This document shows positions 36,204-50,630 of a stretch of DNA of 64,000 nucleotides, piece after piece. The position numbers and the translations under genes are program-made. The notes beneath the pieces were generated by a model. That model did no database searches and was not told the origin of the DNA. It worked only from the letters and a program-made list of their open reading frames with translations. This DNA is from Pseudomonas furukawaii. Lineage in GTDB: Bacteria > Pseudomonadota > Gammaproteobacteria > Pseudomonadales > Pseudomonadaceae. Every line of letters starts with the position of its first letter. The stretch's first letter is position 1. The DNA is taken from positions 4,898,001 to 4,962,000 of the forward strand of contig NZ_AP014862.1 in the NCBI RefSeq assembly GCF_002355475.1, in the 5' to 3' direction.

Positions 36204-36232
36204 ATTATAGGAAGCGCTATCCCCCGGCCCAA
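36204..36232 (-). promoter_or_regulatory. tcdA promoter
   Basis: On the minus strand TTGGGC (36227-36232) and a perfect TATAAT (36204-36209) are 17 bases apart, about 38 bases upstream of the tcdA start. This is one of the best sigma-70-like matches in the window. Confidence 0.55.
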
Positions 36233-36262
36233 GTCCATCGCCGCTGAATGGTGCCCCATAGA

Positions 36263-36290
36263 TTCGAACGGGGCGCGCCACGGCTATAGT
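36263..36290 (+). promoter_or_regulatory. yqhD promoter
   Basis: TTCGAA (36263-36268) and TATAGT (36285-36290) are 16 bases apart and 28 bases before the start codon. The -35 match is weak. It is back to back with the tcdA promoter in a 152-base divergent gap. Confidence 0.4.
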
Positions 36291-36317
36291 CGGCCGGTCA
36301 CGATCAGGGAGCCGGCC

Positions 36318-37469
36318 ATGCGCAACTTCACCTTCTACAACCCCACCCGAATCCACTTCGGCGAAGGCCAGATCGCCAAGCTGGCACGTGACGTTCCCGA
36401 GGGCGCCCGGGTACTGGTGACCCACGGCGGCGGCAGCATCTTCCAGAACGGCGTCTGGCAGCAGGTGGAACAAGCCCTGGCCGGCCACCCGGTCACCCGC
36501 TTCGGCGGCATCGAGCCCAATCCGCAGTTCGACACCCTGGTGAAAGCCACCGAGCTTGCACGGGCCGAGCGTTGCGACTTCATCATCGCGGTCGGTGGCG
36601 GCTCGGTGATCGACGGCAGCAAGTTCATCGCCGCAGCGGCCTGCCACGAGGGGGACCCGCTGGAGCTGCTGACCGGCAGGCGCATCGCCGCCGCCCTGCC
36701 CCTGGGCTGCGTCCTGACCCTGGCGGCCACCGGATCGGAGAGCAATCCCCACGGCGTGGTCACCCATGTCGCCCGCCAGGAGAAGCTCTCCTTCTCCAGC
36801 GCCCTGCTCTACCCCCGCTTCGCCATCCTCGACCCACGGACCACCTTCAGCCTGCCGCCAAGGCAGATCGGCAACGGCGTGGTCGACGCCTTCGTCCATA
36901 CCCTGGAGCAGTACCTCACCTACCCGGCCGACGCACCGCTGCAGGACCGCTACGCCGAGGGCCTGCTGCAGACCCTGATAGAGGAAGGCCCCAAGGCCCT
37001 GGCCGATCCGGAGGACTACCGGGTCCGCGCCAACCTCATGTGGTGCGCGACCCAGGCCCTCAATGGCCTGCTGGGCTGCGGCGTTCCCCAGGACTGGTCC
37101 ACCCACATGATCGGCCACGAACTGACCGCGCTCTATCACATCGATCACGCCCAGACCCTCGCACTGGTGCTGCCGGCCCTGCTGGCCGAGCGCCGCCAGG
37201 CGAAGAGGGAGAAGCTGCTGCAGTACGCCCTGCGGGTCTGGGGTCTGAAGGAAGGTGAGGAAGACGATCGCATCGACGGTGCCATCCGCGCCACACGCGA
37301 CTTCTTCAAGCGCATGGGCGTACCTACCCGCCTGTCGGAACACGGGCTGGACGCCGACGTGATTCCCCGGGTACTGGCGCAGCTGGAACGCCACGGCATG
37401 ACCGCCCTGGGCGAACGCCACGACCTGGACCTGGCGGCCAGCGAGCGGATCCTGCTGAAGGCACTCTGA
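36318..37469 (+). CDS. yqhD: Iron-containing alcohol dehydrogenase / aldehyde reductase, YqhD-like
   Basis: The 383-residue product is a group III (iron/zinc-dependent) alcohol dehydrogenase. It has the NADPH-binding GGGSVIDGSKF loop and the four metal ligands Asp190, His194, His263 and His277, matching E. coli YqhD (Asp194, His198, His267, His281) with a constant offset of four. YqhD reduces short-chain aldehydes with NADPH, including those from lipid peroxidation. No yqhC-type regulator adjoins it. Close butanol dehydrogenases share the fold, so the exact substrate is open. A 243-base gap to the next gene shows no clear signal. Confidence 0.87.
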   Translation: MRNFTFYNPTRIHFGEGQIAKLARDVPEGARVLVTHGGGSIFQNGVWQQVEQALAGHPVTRFGGIEPNPQFDTLVKATELARAERCDFIIAVGGGSVIDGSKFIAAAACHEGDPLELLTGRRIAAALPLGCVLTLAATGSESNPHGVVTHVARQEKLSFSSALLYPRFAILDPRTTFSLPPRQIGNGVVDAFVHTLEQYLTYPADAPLQDRYAEGLLQTLIEEGPKALADPEDYRVRANLMWCATQALNGLLGCGVPQDWSTHMIGHELTALYHIDHAQTLALVLPALLAERRQAKREKLLQYALRVWGLKEGEEDDRIDGAIRATRDFFKRMGVPTRLSEHGLDADVIPRVLAQLERHGMTALGERHDLDLAASERILLKAL

Positions 37470-37712
37470 TCCGGGGCGGCATTTCGCCACGGCGATCGAA
37501 CTTCCGCCGCCCGGGACGAACAAAGCTCGGGAAGGGACGGCCATCCGACTCCCTCCTCTGGTCGCAATCTATACAGCTGTTGGGCGCCGGGGTAGGATTC
37601 GCGCCGACCAGCAACCCCGCTGGCCCTACCCCAGGTTCCGTACCGCAAATGATCAACCGCCGGTCATTTCCGTATGGGACCCAGTTCCACGACTCGGAAC
37701 CCTTGGACCTCT

Positions 37713-42374
<4,662 letters not shown>

Positions 42375-42386
42375 AGAGCCCTCACC

Positions 42387-42758
42387 ATGCGCCAACCCGA
42401 TATCGAGATCTACCTCAAGGACGCCGACCAGGACGCCGTCACCGCCTGGCTCAACGAGGCGCTTGGCCCCTGCACGCCCTGGCAGCAGAGGGGCCAGACC
42501 TACAAGTGCCGGGCCGGCGATATCCCGGTGACCTGGCTGCCAAAGGCGGTCGGGAAATGGCACAGCCTGTTCCTGGAAAGCGATGCCACGCCCTGGGAGG
42601 ACGACCTGGGATGCGCCCATGCGGCCCATGCGGCCCTGGGGGTGGAGATCCGCTGCGCGCCGGGGGGATGGGACGAAGAACAGGGTGAGGAAGACGCCGA
42701 CCGCTGGATCAAGGTAAGCGCGGAAGGCGAACAGGAATTCATCTGGCGCACCGACTGA
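42387..42758 (+). CDS. Conserved hypothetical protein, 123 residues
   Basis: I do not recognise a named family. The product is soluble, acidic and Trp-rich, with no signal peptide or membrane segment. Its first half (DIEIYLKDADQDAVTAWL) could be a small alpha/beta domain. It follows rlmA by 12 bases and ends at a strong terminator, so it is the last gene of dapE-rlmA-orf. A gene in this place occurs in other pseudomonads (from memory), so it is likely real. Confidence 0.75.
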   Translation: MRQPDIEIYLKDADQDAVTAWLNEALGPCTPWQQRGQTYKCRAGDIPVTWLPKAVGKWHSLFLESDATPWEDDLGCAHAAHAALGVEIRCAPGGWDEEQGEEDADRWIKVSAEGEQEFIWRTD

Positions 42759-42796
42759 AACTTCGGCGCCCGCCAGGACGTCAGTCGCCGTAAAGC

Positions 42797-42823
42797 AAAA
42801 GGCCCGTCATCGACGGGCCTTTT
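42797..42823. terminator. Bidirectional terminator
   Basis: AAAAGGCCCGTC (42797-42808) pairs with GACGGGCCTTTT (42812-42823) around a 3-base loop, 12 bp in all, with T-runs readable on both strands. It ends the plus-strand dapE-rlmA-orf operon and the minus-strand cold-shock gene. Confidence 0.85.
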
Positions 42824-42834
42824 GTTGTTGAGTC

Positions 42835-43044
42835 TCAGACCTTGGCGACGTCTTCCGCCTGCAGGCCTTTCTGACCCTGGATAACGGAAAACTCTACCTT
42901 CTGGCCTTCCAGCAGGGAGCGATGCCCCTCGCCGCGGATAGCACGGTAGTGGACGAATACGTCAGGACCGCTTTCGCGCTGAATGAAACCATAGCCCTTG
43001 GCGTCATTGAACCACTTGACGGTTCCGATCTCACGATCAGCCAT
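42835..43044 (-). CDS. Cold-shock domain protein (CspA family)
   Basis: The 69-residue product is a single cold-shock domain (OB-fold) with RNP1 KGYGFI and RNP2-like VFVHY, the nucleic-acid binding motifs. Members act as RNA chaperones or in cold or stationary-phase adaptation. It is nearest to the CapB/CspD-like proteins of Pseudomonas by eye, but the subclass is uncertain. ATG 43044 has GGAGAG 7 bases upstream. A frame extending further upstream runs through the leader and is not coding. A long leader precedes it and a bidirectional terminator follows. Confidence 0.95.
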   Translation of the reverse strand: MADREIGTVKWFNDAKGYGFIQRESGPDVFVHYRAIRGEGHRSLLEGQKVEFSVIQGQKGLQAEDVAKV

Positions 43045-43225
43045 TACTGCTCTCTCCAACTCGCAATTTTGTTTTATGCCCCCCTTTCCAGGGAGTCTCG
43101 ACGGTGCGGTAAGGACGTTCTTCTTGTTGTGACCAACCCCGTCGATCAAGCTCGGAGCGGGCGTTTCGAATGGCGTTCTTTTCATGACCGCGACCGGAGT
43201 ATACGACAAGAGTTCGCGCTGAAAA
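43045..43225 (-). promoter_or_regulatory. Promoter and long leader of the cold-shock gene
   Basis: On the minus strand TTTTCA (43220-43225) and TATACT (43198-43203) are 16 bases apart. The predicted leader is about 145 bases, the long type used by cspA-like genes for cold-induced translation. It includes GGAGTCTCGACGG and a Shine-Dalgarno GGAGAG. The remaining bases to 43371, up to the DUF4340 stop, hold an ACAGCGGA/TCCGCTGT pair (near 43316-43359) that could end the DUF4340 transcript. Confidence 0.5.
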
Positions 43226-43371
43226 GCACTTTTTTATGACAGTGCGGAATAGCCGCAGAACGCGGCTTGCACGCCCTTTTTTGGTTCTTTTGTCGGATAA
43301 AACAGGGCATTGGGAACAGCGGAAGCAGACCCGTCCTGGGGCATTTTTCCGCTGTCCTACAATTACTTGCA

Positions 43372-44367
43372 CTACTTCGCAGCGAGCACGTCCTCGAGCT
43401 TTTTGGCCAGCGCCTGGTACTGGAATGACTCCAGCCGATAGGCCCAATCCATTTTGCCGGGCACCTTCGCATCGTCGAGCCGATCACGCCCCTTGAGTAC
43501 CAGCCAGGGCTGCTCGCCCTGCTGGTAGACCTCGCCCTTCAGTTCGCCACCGTCAAAGGTGGAGAGACTGAAGCGCAAGGCCGGCTTGCCCTTGAACTGC
43601 ACCTGCGCCAGGGGCGCGTTGTCGGCGAAATCCAGCCCGGCGAACAGGGTCGCCATGCCGTTCGCGGCGGCCTCATAGGCCAGACGACGGCCCTTGGGCA
43701 GTTGCTTGACCCTGAGATTGGGTTCATCGGCCGAGTCACGGAAGACTGTCAGGGTATTGCCACTGGGATAGACCACCTCCACCTGTCGCACACTGGCGAA
43801 GGGAATGGCCACCACCCGACGATCCAGCCAGCCCAGTTCGCTGGCGGGAATCAGCAGGGCCTGGTCGATCAGCCAGACCTGGTTGTCGCCGTACAGGCGT
43901 ACCAGCTGTCCCTTGCCCTGTTGCGCCGGCTTGCCCACCAGCAACTCCAGGGGCTCGCCGTCACCGCGCTCCAGCTTGAGGCGGGTGCCCTGCTCCTCCG
44001 GAGCCCCTTTCTCGGCCAGGCCGACGCGACCGTGCAGCTCGGGGTTGGCCGTCTTGGCCTCCACCTTGCGCGCATCCGCCAGCGCACGCAGCAGGCCGGC
44101 CACGGTCGGGTCCGCTGCCGGGTAGCCGGCCTTGGCCGGAATCACCCAGCCATCGCCCTGGCGCTCGAGGCGGATCTCCGGCAGGCCGGGGCTGCGAATG
44201 TCCAGCGCGGTCAACCCCTTTAGCGCGCCCTGAAGCTCGGGCAGCAGCGATTCACGGTTGGCGGTGGCGGGAAGCGACTGGGGTCGCGCCCGCTCCTGCT
44301 GGATGAAATAGGCCGTGCCCAGCCCTGCGACCAGCAGGGCGAGGATGATCAGACCTTTGCGTCCCAT
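43372..44367 (-). CDS. DUF4340 domain protein of the Gld-type ABC cluster
   Basis: The 331-residue product has an N-terminal membrane anchor (about 4-22, GLIILALLVAGLGTAYF) and a large periplasmic domain of the DUF4340 type: repeated beta-rich segments with LDIRSPGLPEIRLERQ and LELLVGKPAQQGKGQ. Its function is unknown. It is the last gene of gldA-gldF-gldG-DUF4340, 10 bases after the previous gene. It probably works with the GldG-like protein outside the inner membrane. Confidence 0.85.
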   Translation of the reverse strand: MGRKGLIILALLVAGLGTAYFIQQERARPQSLPATANRESLLPELQGALKGLTALDIRSPGLPEIRLERQGDGWVIPAKAGYPAADPTVAGLLRALADARKVEAKTANPELHGRVGLAEKGAPEEQGTRLKLERGDGEPLELLVGKPAQQGKGQLVRLYGDNQVWLIDQALLIPASELGWLDRRVVAIPFASVRQVEVVYPSGNTLTVFRDSADEPNLRVKQLPKGRRLAYEAAANGMATLFAGLDFADNAPLAQVQFKGKPALRFSLSTFDGGELKGEVYQQGEQPWLVLKGRDRLDDAKVPGKMDWAYRLESFQYQALAKKLEDVLAAK

Positions 44368-44377
44368 CTTGTCCTCC

Positions 44378-46210
44378 TCAGGCGCGCCGACGGCGCCACA
44401 GCCAAAGCACCAGCACGCCCAGGGTGAGCAGCAGCGGCACCAGGGCGATGTTGATGAATTTCAGGGTGCGCCCCAGGTCCTCGATGCTGGCATTGAGCTG
44501 GAAACGCACCTCACGCAGCTCCTTGCGGATACGCAGCTTCTCCTGGACGAACTGCTGCAAGGCAGCCTGCTGCTCGGGCGTCAGTTCCAGGGCCTTGGCC
44601 GGGTCCTGGTTCTGCTGCAGGGACGCCAGCTTCTGCTCGGTGTCGGCCAGTCGCTGCTGGAGCGCCTGCTCCTGCTCGCGGAACTTCACCTCGGCGTCGC
44701 GCTGGAGCTGTTCCACCACCTCGAAGGGACGGCTGAAGCGGCCTCGGGAGCGCACGCTGATCAGCGCATCGGAGCCGGCCAGGTTATCCAGGGCGTTGAT
44801 GGCGAACCCCGAGTTGTCAGCCCAGGGCTGCGGGACCCGCTGGCCGAAGAAATCCTGCACCTGCACCCACATGCGGTCACTGAGCATGTCGGTATCGGCC
44901 ACCGCGATGACGTTGATGTTCTCCGCCGACTTCAGGCCATCCTTGCGGCCCTCGATGCCGTCCGGGAACGCGGACCCTGCGGGGCCGCTGATACGGGCGG
45001 CCAGGGTATAGCGCTCGCCGGTGGGCTTGAGTTCGCGGATCAGCTCCTCCGGGTCGGCCAGCATGCCGAAACGCTGGGCATCGAAGGGCATCGCGTACTC
45101 GGAGCTCTGGATCAGCGGGATGAAACGGGTCCTGGCGCCGTCCAGGGGCTTGAGAATACCGGCGGTGGCCACGGTGATGTTCTCCAGGCCCGCCGTGCTG
45201 ACATCGCCCTGGTCCAGGCTGTGCCTGGGCAGGTTGAGCCAGGCGGCGTGACGCGCCGGCGGCCTGCCCTCGCCCATGCTCACCGACATCGCGTTGGCCC
45301 CGTCGCCCAGCACCTTGCCCGGCAGCATCTCCAGCCCCCAGGCCTTGAACAGCGGCGCCAGGTCGGACGCCTTGTCACCCCCCGGTTCGCCGGGCATCTC
45401 CATGCCGCTGTCGGCCTCGCTCCAGGGATCGACGAAGGCCAGCAGCTTGCCACCGCGCAGGACGAACTGGTCGATGGCGTAAAGGGTCTGCTGCGGCAGG
45501 TTCTTCGGATGCACCAGCAGCAGGACCGAGACCTTGTCCGGGATCTGGTCGACGTCGGCCTTGAGGCTCTCGATCTGGAACAGCTGGCGGACCTCTTCCA
45601 TCACCATCCAGGGCGGCGTCGGCTGCCGGCTCATCATGTCGAAGCCCCCATTGAGCTGCAGCCCGGAAAGGACACCGACCACCGGCCGCTCCGGCTTGGC
45701 CAGCCCCTGAACGAGGCGGCTGATCTCGTACTCGAGGAATTCCTCCTGGTCCAGCGGGAAGAAGGGGATGATCTGGGTGTCGTCGACGCCGTTGGTGCCG
45801 GCCAGGCCGAAGTACACCTGATCCCCTCCCTGCTGCAGGGGCACCGCCTGCAGGCCGAACTCGGCCGCCTTGTCCTCATCCTCGGAGAAGGGTTCCGGGT
45901 CGATGATGTGCAGGCGGATCCTGCCATCGGCCGCCCGCTCGTAGGCCTTGAGCATTTCCTCGACGCGGCGGGCATAGTTGCGCAGGACCACCAGGTCCTT
46001 GGCGGTCTTGTCGGAGTAGAAGAAGTACAGGTTGATGGGCTCGTCGAGCTCGCCGAGGACCTTCTTCGTGCCGTCCGAGATGGTGTAGAGCTTCTGCTCG
46101 GTGAGGTCGAGCCGCGCGTTGGTCAGGGTCAGTCCGGCGAACAGGTTGAACGCCAGGAAGGCCAGGGCGATGAGCAGCAGCCCGGCGCCGGAATACATCA
46201 GTCTTTTCAT
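44378..46210 (-). CDS. gldG: GldG-family ABC auxiliary protein
   Basis: The 610-residue product has membrane segments near its N-terminus (about 5-28) and C-terminus (TLKFINIALVPLLLTLGVLVLWLW region), bracketing a long periplasmic domain with DLTEQKLYTIS (a family hallmark), ABC-type uncharacterised wording such as VGVLSGLQLNGGFDMM, and FVDPWSEAD. A Gln/Glu-rich coiled coil (about 525-585) precedes the last membrane segment, and the tail is RRRRA. The GldG family is named from Flavobacterium gliding, but Pseudomonas does not glide this way; the role here is unknown. It is 2 bases from gldF. Confidence 0.85.
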   Translation of the reverse strand: MKRLMYSGAGLLLIALAFLAFNLFAGLTLTNARLDLTEQKLYTISDGTKKVLGELDEPINLYFFYSDKTAKDLVVLRNYARRVEEMLKAYERAADGRIRLHIIDPEPFSEDEDKAAEFGLQAVPLQQGGDQVYFGLAGTNGVDDTQIIPFFPLDQEEFLEYEISRLVQGLAKPERPVVGVLSGLQLNGGFDMMSRQPTPPWMVMEEVRQLFQIESLKADVDQIPDKVSVLLLVHPKNLPQQTLYAIDQFVLRGGKLLAFVDPWSEADSGMEMPGEPGGDKASDLAPLFKAWGLEMLPGKVLGDGANAMSVSMGEGRPPARHAAWLNLPRHSLDQGDVSTAGLENITVATAGILKPLDGARTRFIPLIQSSEYAMPFDAQRFGMLADPEELIRELKPTGERYTLAARISGPAGSAFPDGIEGRKDGLKSAENINVIAVADTDMLSDRMWVQVQDFFGQRVPQPWADNSGFAINALDNLAGSDALISVRSRGRFSRPFEVVEQLQRDAEVKFREQEQALQQRLADTEQKLASLQQNQDPAKALELTPEQQAALQQFVQEKLRIRKELREVRFQLNASIEDLGRTLKFINIALVPLLLTLGVLVLWLWRRRRA

Positions 46211-46212
46211 GT

Positions 46213-46947
46213 TCAGTCGGCCTTCTTCAGATCGACCACCACGGCGGTGGCGGCCAGCCAGGCGGCGATCAGGGTGACGAAGTAGAGCAGGTCACGCAGG
46301 TCGATCACGCCCTTGCTGATGGCATCGAAACGGGTCAGGAAGCTCAGCGAAGCCACGGCATCCAGCAGCCACTGGGGCGCCCAGGCGCTGAAGGCGTCGA
46401 GCACCAGCGGGAAACCGCTGACGATGAAGAGGAAGCACACGCTGACGGCGAGGATGAAGGCGATCACCTGGTTCTTGGCCAGCGCCGACATGCAGGAGCC
46501 GATGGCCAGGAAGGCGCCGGCCAGCAGCCAGCTGCCGATGTAGCCGGTGACGATGGCGCCGTTGTCCGGCTCACCCAGGTAGTTGACCGTGATGACCATG
46601 GGGAAGGTCAACAGCAACGCCAGCCCGGCGAAGGCCCAGGCGGCGAGGAACTTGCCGGTCACCGCCTCGAAGCGGGTGATGGGCAGGGTCATCAGCAACT
46701 CGATGGAGCCGGACTTGCGCTCCTCCGCCCAGAGGCGCATGGCGATGGCCGGCACCAGGAACAGGTAGAGCCAGGGGTGGAAGTTGAAGAACGGGGCGAG
46801 GCTGGCCTGTCCGCTTTCGTAGAAACCGCCCAGGTAGAAGGTGAAGACCCCGGACAGCACCAGGAAGATCACGATGAACACGTAAGCCAGCGGCGTGGCG
46901 AAGTAGCTGGCCAGCTCGCGCTTGAAAATGACCGGCAACTGCTTCAT
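46213..46947 (-). CDS. gldF: GldF-type ABC transporter permease
   Basis: The 244-residue product has six membrane segments (starting FATPLAYVFIVIFLVLSGVF) and the ABC-2 permease pattern, with AEERKSGSIELLMTLPITR between segments 2 and 3, a conserved cytosolic loop that contacts the ATPase. It overlaps gldA by 4 bases. No substrate can be read from the sequence. Confidence 0.88.
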   Translation of the reverse strand: MKQLPVIFKRELASYFATPLAYVFIVIFLVLSGVFTFYLGGFYESGQASLAPFFNFHPWLYLFLVPAIAMRLWAEERKSGSIELLMTLPITRFEAVTGKFLAAWAFAGLALLLTFPMVITVNYLGEPDNGAIVTGYIGSWLLAGAFLAIGSCMSALAKNQVIAFILAVSVCFLFIVSGFPLVLDAFSAWAPQWLLDAVASLSFLTRFDAISKGVIDLRDLLYFVTLIAAWLAATAVVVDLKKAD

Positions 46948-47867
46948 GCCGCTTCTCCCCGGGTCAGTCGGCGGAACACTTCGTCCAGTCGGCCACGTTC
47001 CACATCCAGTTCCTTCACCTTCCAGCCGCGCTCGTGGATGAGCTGGTTCACCTGCGGGAAGATCACCTCGCCGGGCTTGGCGAGAATGGTCAGCCCGCCC
47101 TCGATGGCGTTCTCCTCGATACCGGCGACGCCCGGCAGCACCGCCAGGGCCACCATATCCAGGGGCTCCGCGGCCACCAGCGTCACCGCCTGGTGATAGC
47201 GGGAACGGCTTTCCAGCTCGAAGGGCGTGCCGTCGGCGACGCGCTTGCCGGCGGCGATCACCAGGGCGCGGGTGCAGACCGCCGTGACCTCCTCGAGGAT
47301 ATGGGTGGAGATGATCACGATCTTGTCCCGGGCCAGGCTCTGGATCAGCTGGCGCACCTGGTGCTTCTGGTTCGGGTCGAGGCCGTCGGTGGGCTCGTCG
47401 AGTATCAGCACCCGTGGATCATGGAGGATCGCCTGGGCCAGCCCGACGCGGCGCTTGAAGCCCTTGGACAGGGTCTCGATGGACTGGCCGAGGACCTTCT
47501 CCAGCTCCACCTGCCCGGCGGCCTGGGCGACCCGCGCCTTCTTCTCGGCGCCCCGGAAGCCCCGGATCTCGGCGATGAATTCGAGGAAGCCGCGCACCGT
47601 CATGTCGCCATAGCAGGGCGCGCCCTCGGGCAGGTAGCCGATCTCGCGCTGGGCCTTGAGGGTCTGCTTCTGGATATCGAAACCGAAGACGCTGGCGCTG
47701 CCCGAGGTGGGCGCCAGGAAGCCGGTGAGCATTTTCATGGTGGTGGACTTGCCCGCGCCGTTGGGGCCCAGGAACCCCAGCACCTCCCCCGGTGCGACGC
47801 TGAAGGACAGGTTGTCCACGGCTGTATGGTGCGCAAAGCGCTTGGTCAGGTTCGTTATTTCTATCAT
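46944..47867 (-). CDS. gldA: GldA-type ABC transporter ATPase
   Basis: The 307-residue product has Walker [10 protein letters not shown] (34-42), the signature region [15 protein letters not shown] in place of the usual LSGGQ, Walker [16 protein letters not shown] and the switch His in ISTHILEEV. The final 80 residues form a C-terminal extension, as in ABC-2 ATPases. It is first in the four-gene cluster, downstream of a predicted promoter, and divergent from plsB. Confidence 0.9.
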   Translation of the reverse strand: MIEITNLTKRFAHHTAVDNLSFSVAPGEVLGFLGPNGAGKSTTMKMLTGFLAPTSGSASVFGFDIQKQTLKAQREIGYLPEGAPCYGDMTVRGFLEFIAEIRGFRGAEKKARVAQAAGQVELEKVLGQSIETLSKGFKRRVGLAQAILHDPRVLILDEPTDGLDPNQKHQVRQLIQSLARDKIVIISTHILEEVTAVCTRALVIAAGKRVADGTPFELESRSRYHQAVTLVAAEPLDMVALAVLPGVAGIEENAIEGGLTILAKPGEVIFPQVNQLIHERGWKVKELDVERGRLDEVFRRLTRGEAA

Positions 47868-47934
47868 GGCCTCTGATCCCGAAGGGAAAAGCCCCTGGCC
47901 ATGCTGGCCTCCGGGGCCTTGCGAACGCTGGCGG

Positions 47935-47964
47935 ACTATAAGGAGTCAACCGCAGGCATTGCAA
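47935..47964 (-). promoter_or_regulatory. Promoter of the gldA-gldF-gldG cluster
   Basis: On the minus strand TTGCAA (47959-47964) and TATAGT (47935-47940) are 18 bases apart, giving a leader of about 60 bases before the gldA start. It lies in the 226-base gap that must also hold the plsB promoter, for which I see no clear match. Confidence 0.45.
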
Positions 47965-48093
47965 GACGGCCATTTCGCAGAAAAGTTGCAGCATTTTTAT
48001 CAGGGTTCCGCCGCCTCCGGTCTTTTGCGGGCGAGCCGGGAATCCGGCAAACTAGCCGCCCCGAGCAATCGCTCGTTTCACACTCGCCGTGCC

Positions 48094-50592
48094 ATGACCC
48101 GCTCCCCCTTCCGCCGACTCGCCTTCGGCATCCTGCGCCGCCTGCTCTACGTCTGGGTGCGCTCGGAAACCATCAACCAGTCCGCCTTCAGCCTCAGGCT
48201 GGACCGCAGCAAGCCGGTGTTCTACGTGCTGCAGCAACCCTCGGCCAGCGACCTGGCCGTGGTGGATCGGGAGTGCACCAAGGCCGGCCTGCCGCGTCCG
48301 GTCCTGCCCGTGGCGGTGGGGGAGCTGCTGGAACCGGCGGCCTTCTTCTACCTGACGCCGGAGCCGGGCTGGTTCGGCGGCCAGGACAAGCGCGGCGCCT
48401 CACCGACCCTGGTGCGGGTGCTGGGCGCCCTCGGCCAGCACGCGGTGGACGATGCCCAGATCATCCCGGTGACGGTGTTCTGGGGCCAGTCGCCGGACCG
48501 CGAGACAAGCCCCTGGAAGCTGCTGTTCGCCGACAGCTGGGCGGTGACCGGCCGGCTGCGCAAGCTGGTGAGCATCCTCATCCTCGGCCGCAAGACCCGG
48601 GTGCAATTCTCCGCCCCCATCCACTTGCGTGAGCTGGTGGAGCAGGACAAGGGGCCCGAACGGACCCTGCGCATGGTCAACCGCATCCTCCGGGTGCACT
48701 TCCGCAACCAGAAGACCGCCGTCATCGGCCCGGACCTGTCCCACCGGCGCAACCTGGTGAAAGGCCTCGTGCGGGCGCCGCTGGTGCGCCAGGCCGTCGC
48801 CGAGGAAGCCGAACGCGAGAAGATCAGCCTCGCCACCGCCGAGGCCCAGGCCCTGAAGTACGGCAACGAGATCGCCTCGGACTTCGCCTATACCGCCATC
48901 CGCTTCCTCGAGGTGGTGCTGTCCTGGTTCTGGAACAAGCTGTACGAAGGCATCAGGGTCAACCACATCGAGCAGGTGCAGGACGTCGCCCATGGTCACG
49001 AAGTCATCTACGTCCCCTGCCACCGCAGCCACATCGACTACCTGCTGCTGTCCTACCTGCTGTTCCGCAATGGCCTGACGCCCCCTCACATCGCCGCCGG
49101 CATCAACCTCAACATGCCGGTGATCGGCGGCCTGCTGCGCCGGGGCGGCGCCTTCTTCATGCGACGGACCTTCAAGGGCAACCCGCTCTACACGGCGGTG
49201 TTCAACGAGTACCTGCACACCCTGTTCAGCCGTGGCTTCCCGGTGGAGTACTTCGTCGAGGGCGGGCGTTCCCGCACCGGCCGCATGCTCCACCCCAAGA
49301 CCGGCATGCTGGCCATCACCCTGCGCAGCTTCCTGCGCTCCTCGCGCCTGCCCATCGTCTTCGTACCGGTGTACATCGGCTACGAACGGGTGCTCGAAGG
49401 GCGCACCTACCTGGGCGAGCTGCGCGGCAAGAGCAAGAAGAAGGAGTCCATCTTCGACCTCTTCAAGGTCATTGGCGCGCTCAAGCTGCGCTTCGGCAGG
49501 GTAGCGGTGAACTTCGGCGAGCCCATCAAGCTGGCAGAGTTCCTCGACCAGCAACAGCCCGGCTGGCGTACCGAGGAGGCGGGCCCGCAGTACCGCCCGG
49601 CCTGGCTCAACGACACCACCAACCGCCTGGCCGTGCACATCGCCCGCCACCTCAACGACGCCGCGGCCATCAACCCGGTCAACCTGGTGGCCCTGGCGCT
49701 GCTCTCCACCAGCCGCCTGGCCCTGGACGAACGCGCCCTGACCCGGGTGCTGGACCTCTACCTGGCCCTGCTCCGCGCCGTGCCCTATTCGCCCCACGCC
49801 ACCCTCCCCGAAGGCGATGGGCAGGCGCTCATCCGGTACGTGCAGAGCATGAACCTGCTGGCGGAACAGAAGGACGCCCTGGGCAGGATCCTCTACCTGG
49901 ACGAGCAGAACGCCGTCCTGATGACCTACTACCGCAACAACGTGCTCCACGTGTTCGCGCTTCCGGCACTGCTGGCCTGCTTCTTCCAGAGCGCTGCGCG
50001 CATGAGCCGGGAACAGATCCTGCGCTACACCCGGGCCCTCTACCCCTACCTGCAGGCGGAGCTGTTCATCCGCTGGGATGCGGAGGAAGTGGAAGGCGTG
50101 GTGGACCAGTGGCTGGCGGCCTTCGTCGAACAGGGCCTGCTCAAGGTGGAGGGGGACGTCTACGTGCGACCGGCACCCAGTTCCCGCCAGTTCGTGCTGC
50201 TCACCCTGCTGGCCCGCGCGATCATCCAGACGCTCCAGCGCTTCTACATGGCCATCGCCCTGCTGCTCAACGCTGGCCAGAACCAGTTGAGCGCCGAGGA
50301 ACTGGAGGACCTCTGCACCGTGATGGCCCAGCGCCTGTCGATCCTCCATGGCCTGAACGCCCCGGAGTTCTTCGACAAGACCCTGTTCCGCCACTTCATC
50401 CAGACCTTGCTGGACCAGCGCGTGCTGCGTCGGGACGAGGCGGGCAAGCTGAGCTACCACGAACAGCTGGGCGAGCTGGCCGAGGGCGCCGCGAAGCGCG
50501 TACTGCCCGCGGAAATTCGCCTGTCGATCCGCCAGGTGGCCCTCGATCGCCACGCCGAAACCGACGCCCCCGTCCCGGAGGATGTGAGCTGA
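48094..50592 (+). CDS. plsB: Glycerol-3-phosphate 1-O-acyltransferase
   Basis: PlsB adds the first acyl chain to glycerol 3-phosphate, beginning phospholipid synthesis at the inner membrane. The 832-residue product has the acyltransferase motif HRSHID with catalytic His310 and Asp315 (HX4D), then [34 protein letters not shown] and the fourth block [13 protein letters not shown]. The start at 48094 gives [12 protein letters not shown]; the open frame runs 146 codons further upstream antisense to gldA and is rejected. CdsA in this window acts later in the same pathway. Confidence 0.97.
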   Translation: MTRSPFRRLAFGILRRLLYVWVRSETINQSAFSLRLDRSKPVFYVLQQPSASDLAVVDRECTKAGLPRPVLPVAVGELLEPAAFFYLTPEPGWFGGQDKRGASPTLVRVLGALGQHAVDDAQIIPVTVFWGQSPDRETSPWKLLFADSWAVTGRLRKLVSILILGRKTRVQFSAPIHLRELVEQDKGPERTLRMVNRILRVHFRNQKTAVIGPDLSHRRNLVKGLVRAPLVRQAVAEEAEREKISLATAEAQALKYGNEIASDFAYTAIRFLEVVLSWFWNKLYEGIRVNHIEQVQDVAHGHEVIYVPCHRSHIDYLLLSYLLFRNGLTPPHIAAGINLNMPVIGGLLRRGGAFFMRRTFKGNPLYTAVFNEYLHTLFSRGFPVEYFVEGGRSRTGRMLHPKTGMLAITLRSFLRSSRLPIVFVPVYIGYERVLEGRTYLGELRGKSKKKESIFDLFKVIGALKLRFGRVAVNFGEPIKLAEFLDQQQPGWRTEEAGPQYRPAWLNDTTNRLAVHIARHLNDAAAINPVNLVALALLSTSRLALDERALTRVLDLYLALLRAVPYSPHATLPEGDGQALIRYVQSMNLLAEQKDALGRILYLDEQNAVLMTYYRNNVLHVFALPALLACFFQSAARMSREQILRYTRALYPYLQAELFIRWDAEEVEGVVDQWLAAFVEQGLLKVEGDVYVRPAPSSRQFVLLTLLARAIIQTLQRFYMAIALLLNAGQNQLSAEELEDLCTVMAQRLSILHGLNAPEFFDKTLFRHFIQTLLDQRVLRRDEAGKLSYHEQLGELAEGAAKRVLPAEIRLSIRQVALDRHAETDAPVPEDVS

Positions 50593-50598
50593 CAGGCG

Positions 50599-50630
50599 TC
50601 CGGGCCTGGCCCTGCAGGACCAGGCCCGGA
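50599..50630 (+). terminator. Long hairpin after plsB
   Basis: TCCGGGCCTGG (50599-50609) pairs perfectly with CCAGGCCCGGA (50620-50630), and the loop contains the palindrome CCTGCAGG, so the 32 bases fold with a single C-A mismatch. There is no T-run. A second small stem, ATTCCCA/TGGGAAT (50654-50675), follows. These fill the 171-base gap to the next gene. Confidence 0.5.

Noticed and set aside
43045..43209. A 55-codon N-terminal extension of the cold-shock protein
   Set aside because: The cold-shock domain begins at [12 protein letters not shown] with a good ribosome site; the extension lies in the predicted leader.
47656..48093. A 146-codon upstream extension of plsB
   Set aside because: It is antisense to gldA and lacks resemblance to PlsB N-termini; ATG 48094 fits the family length.
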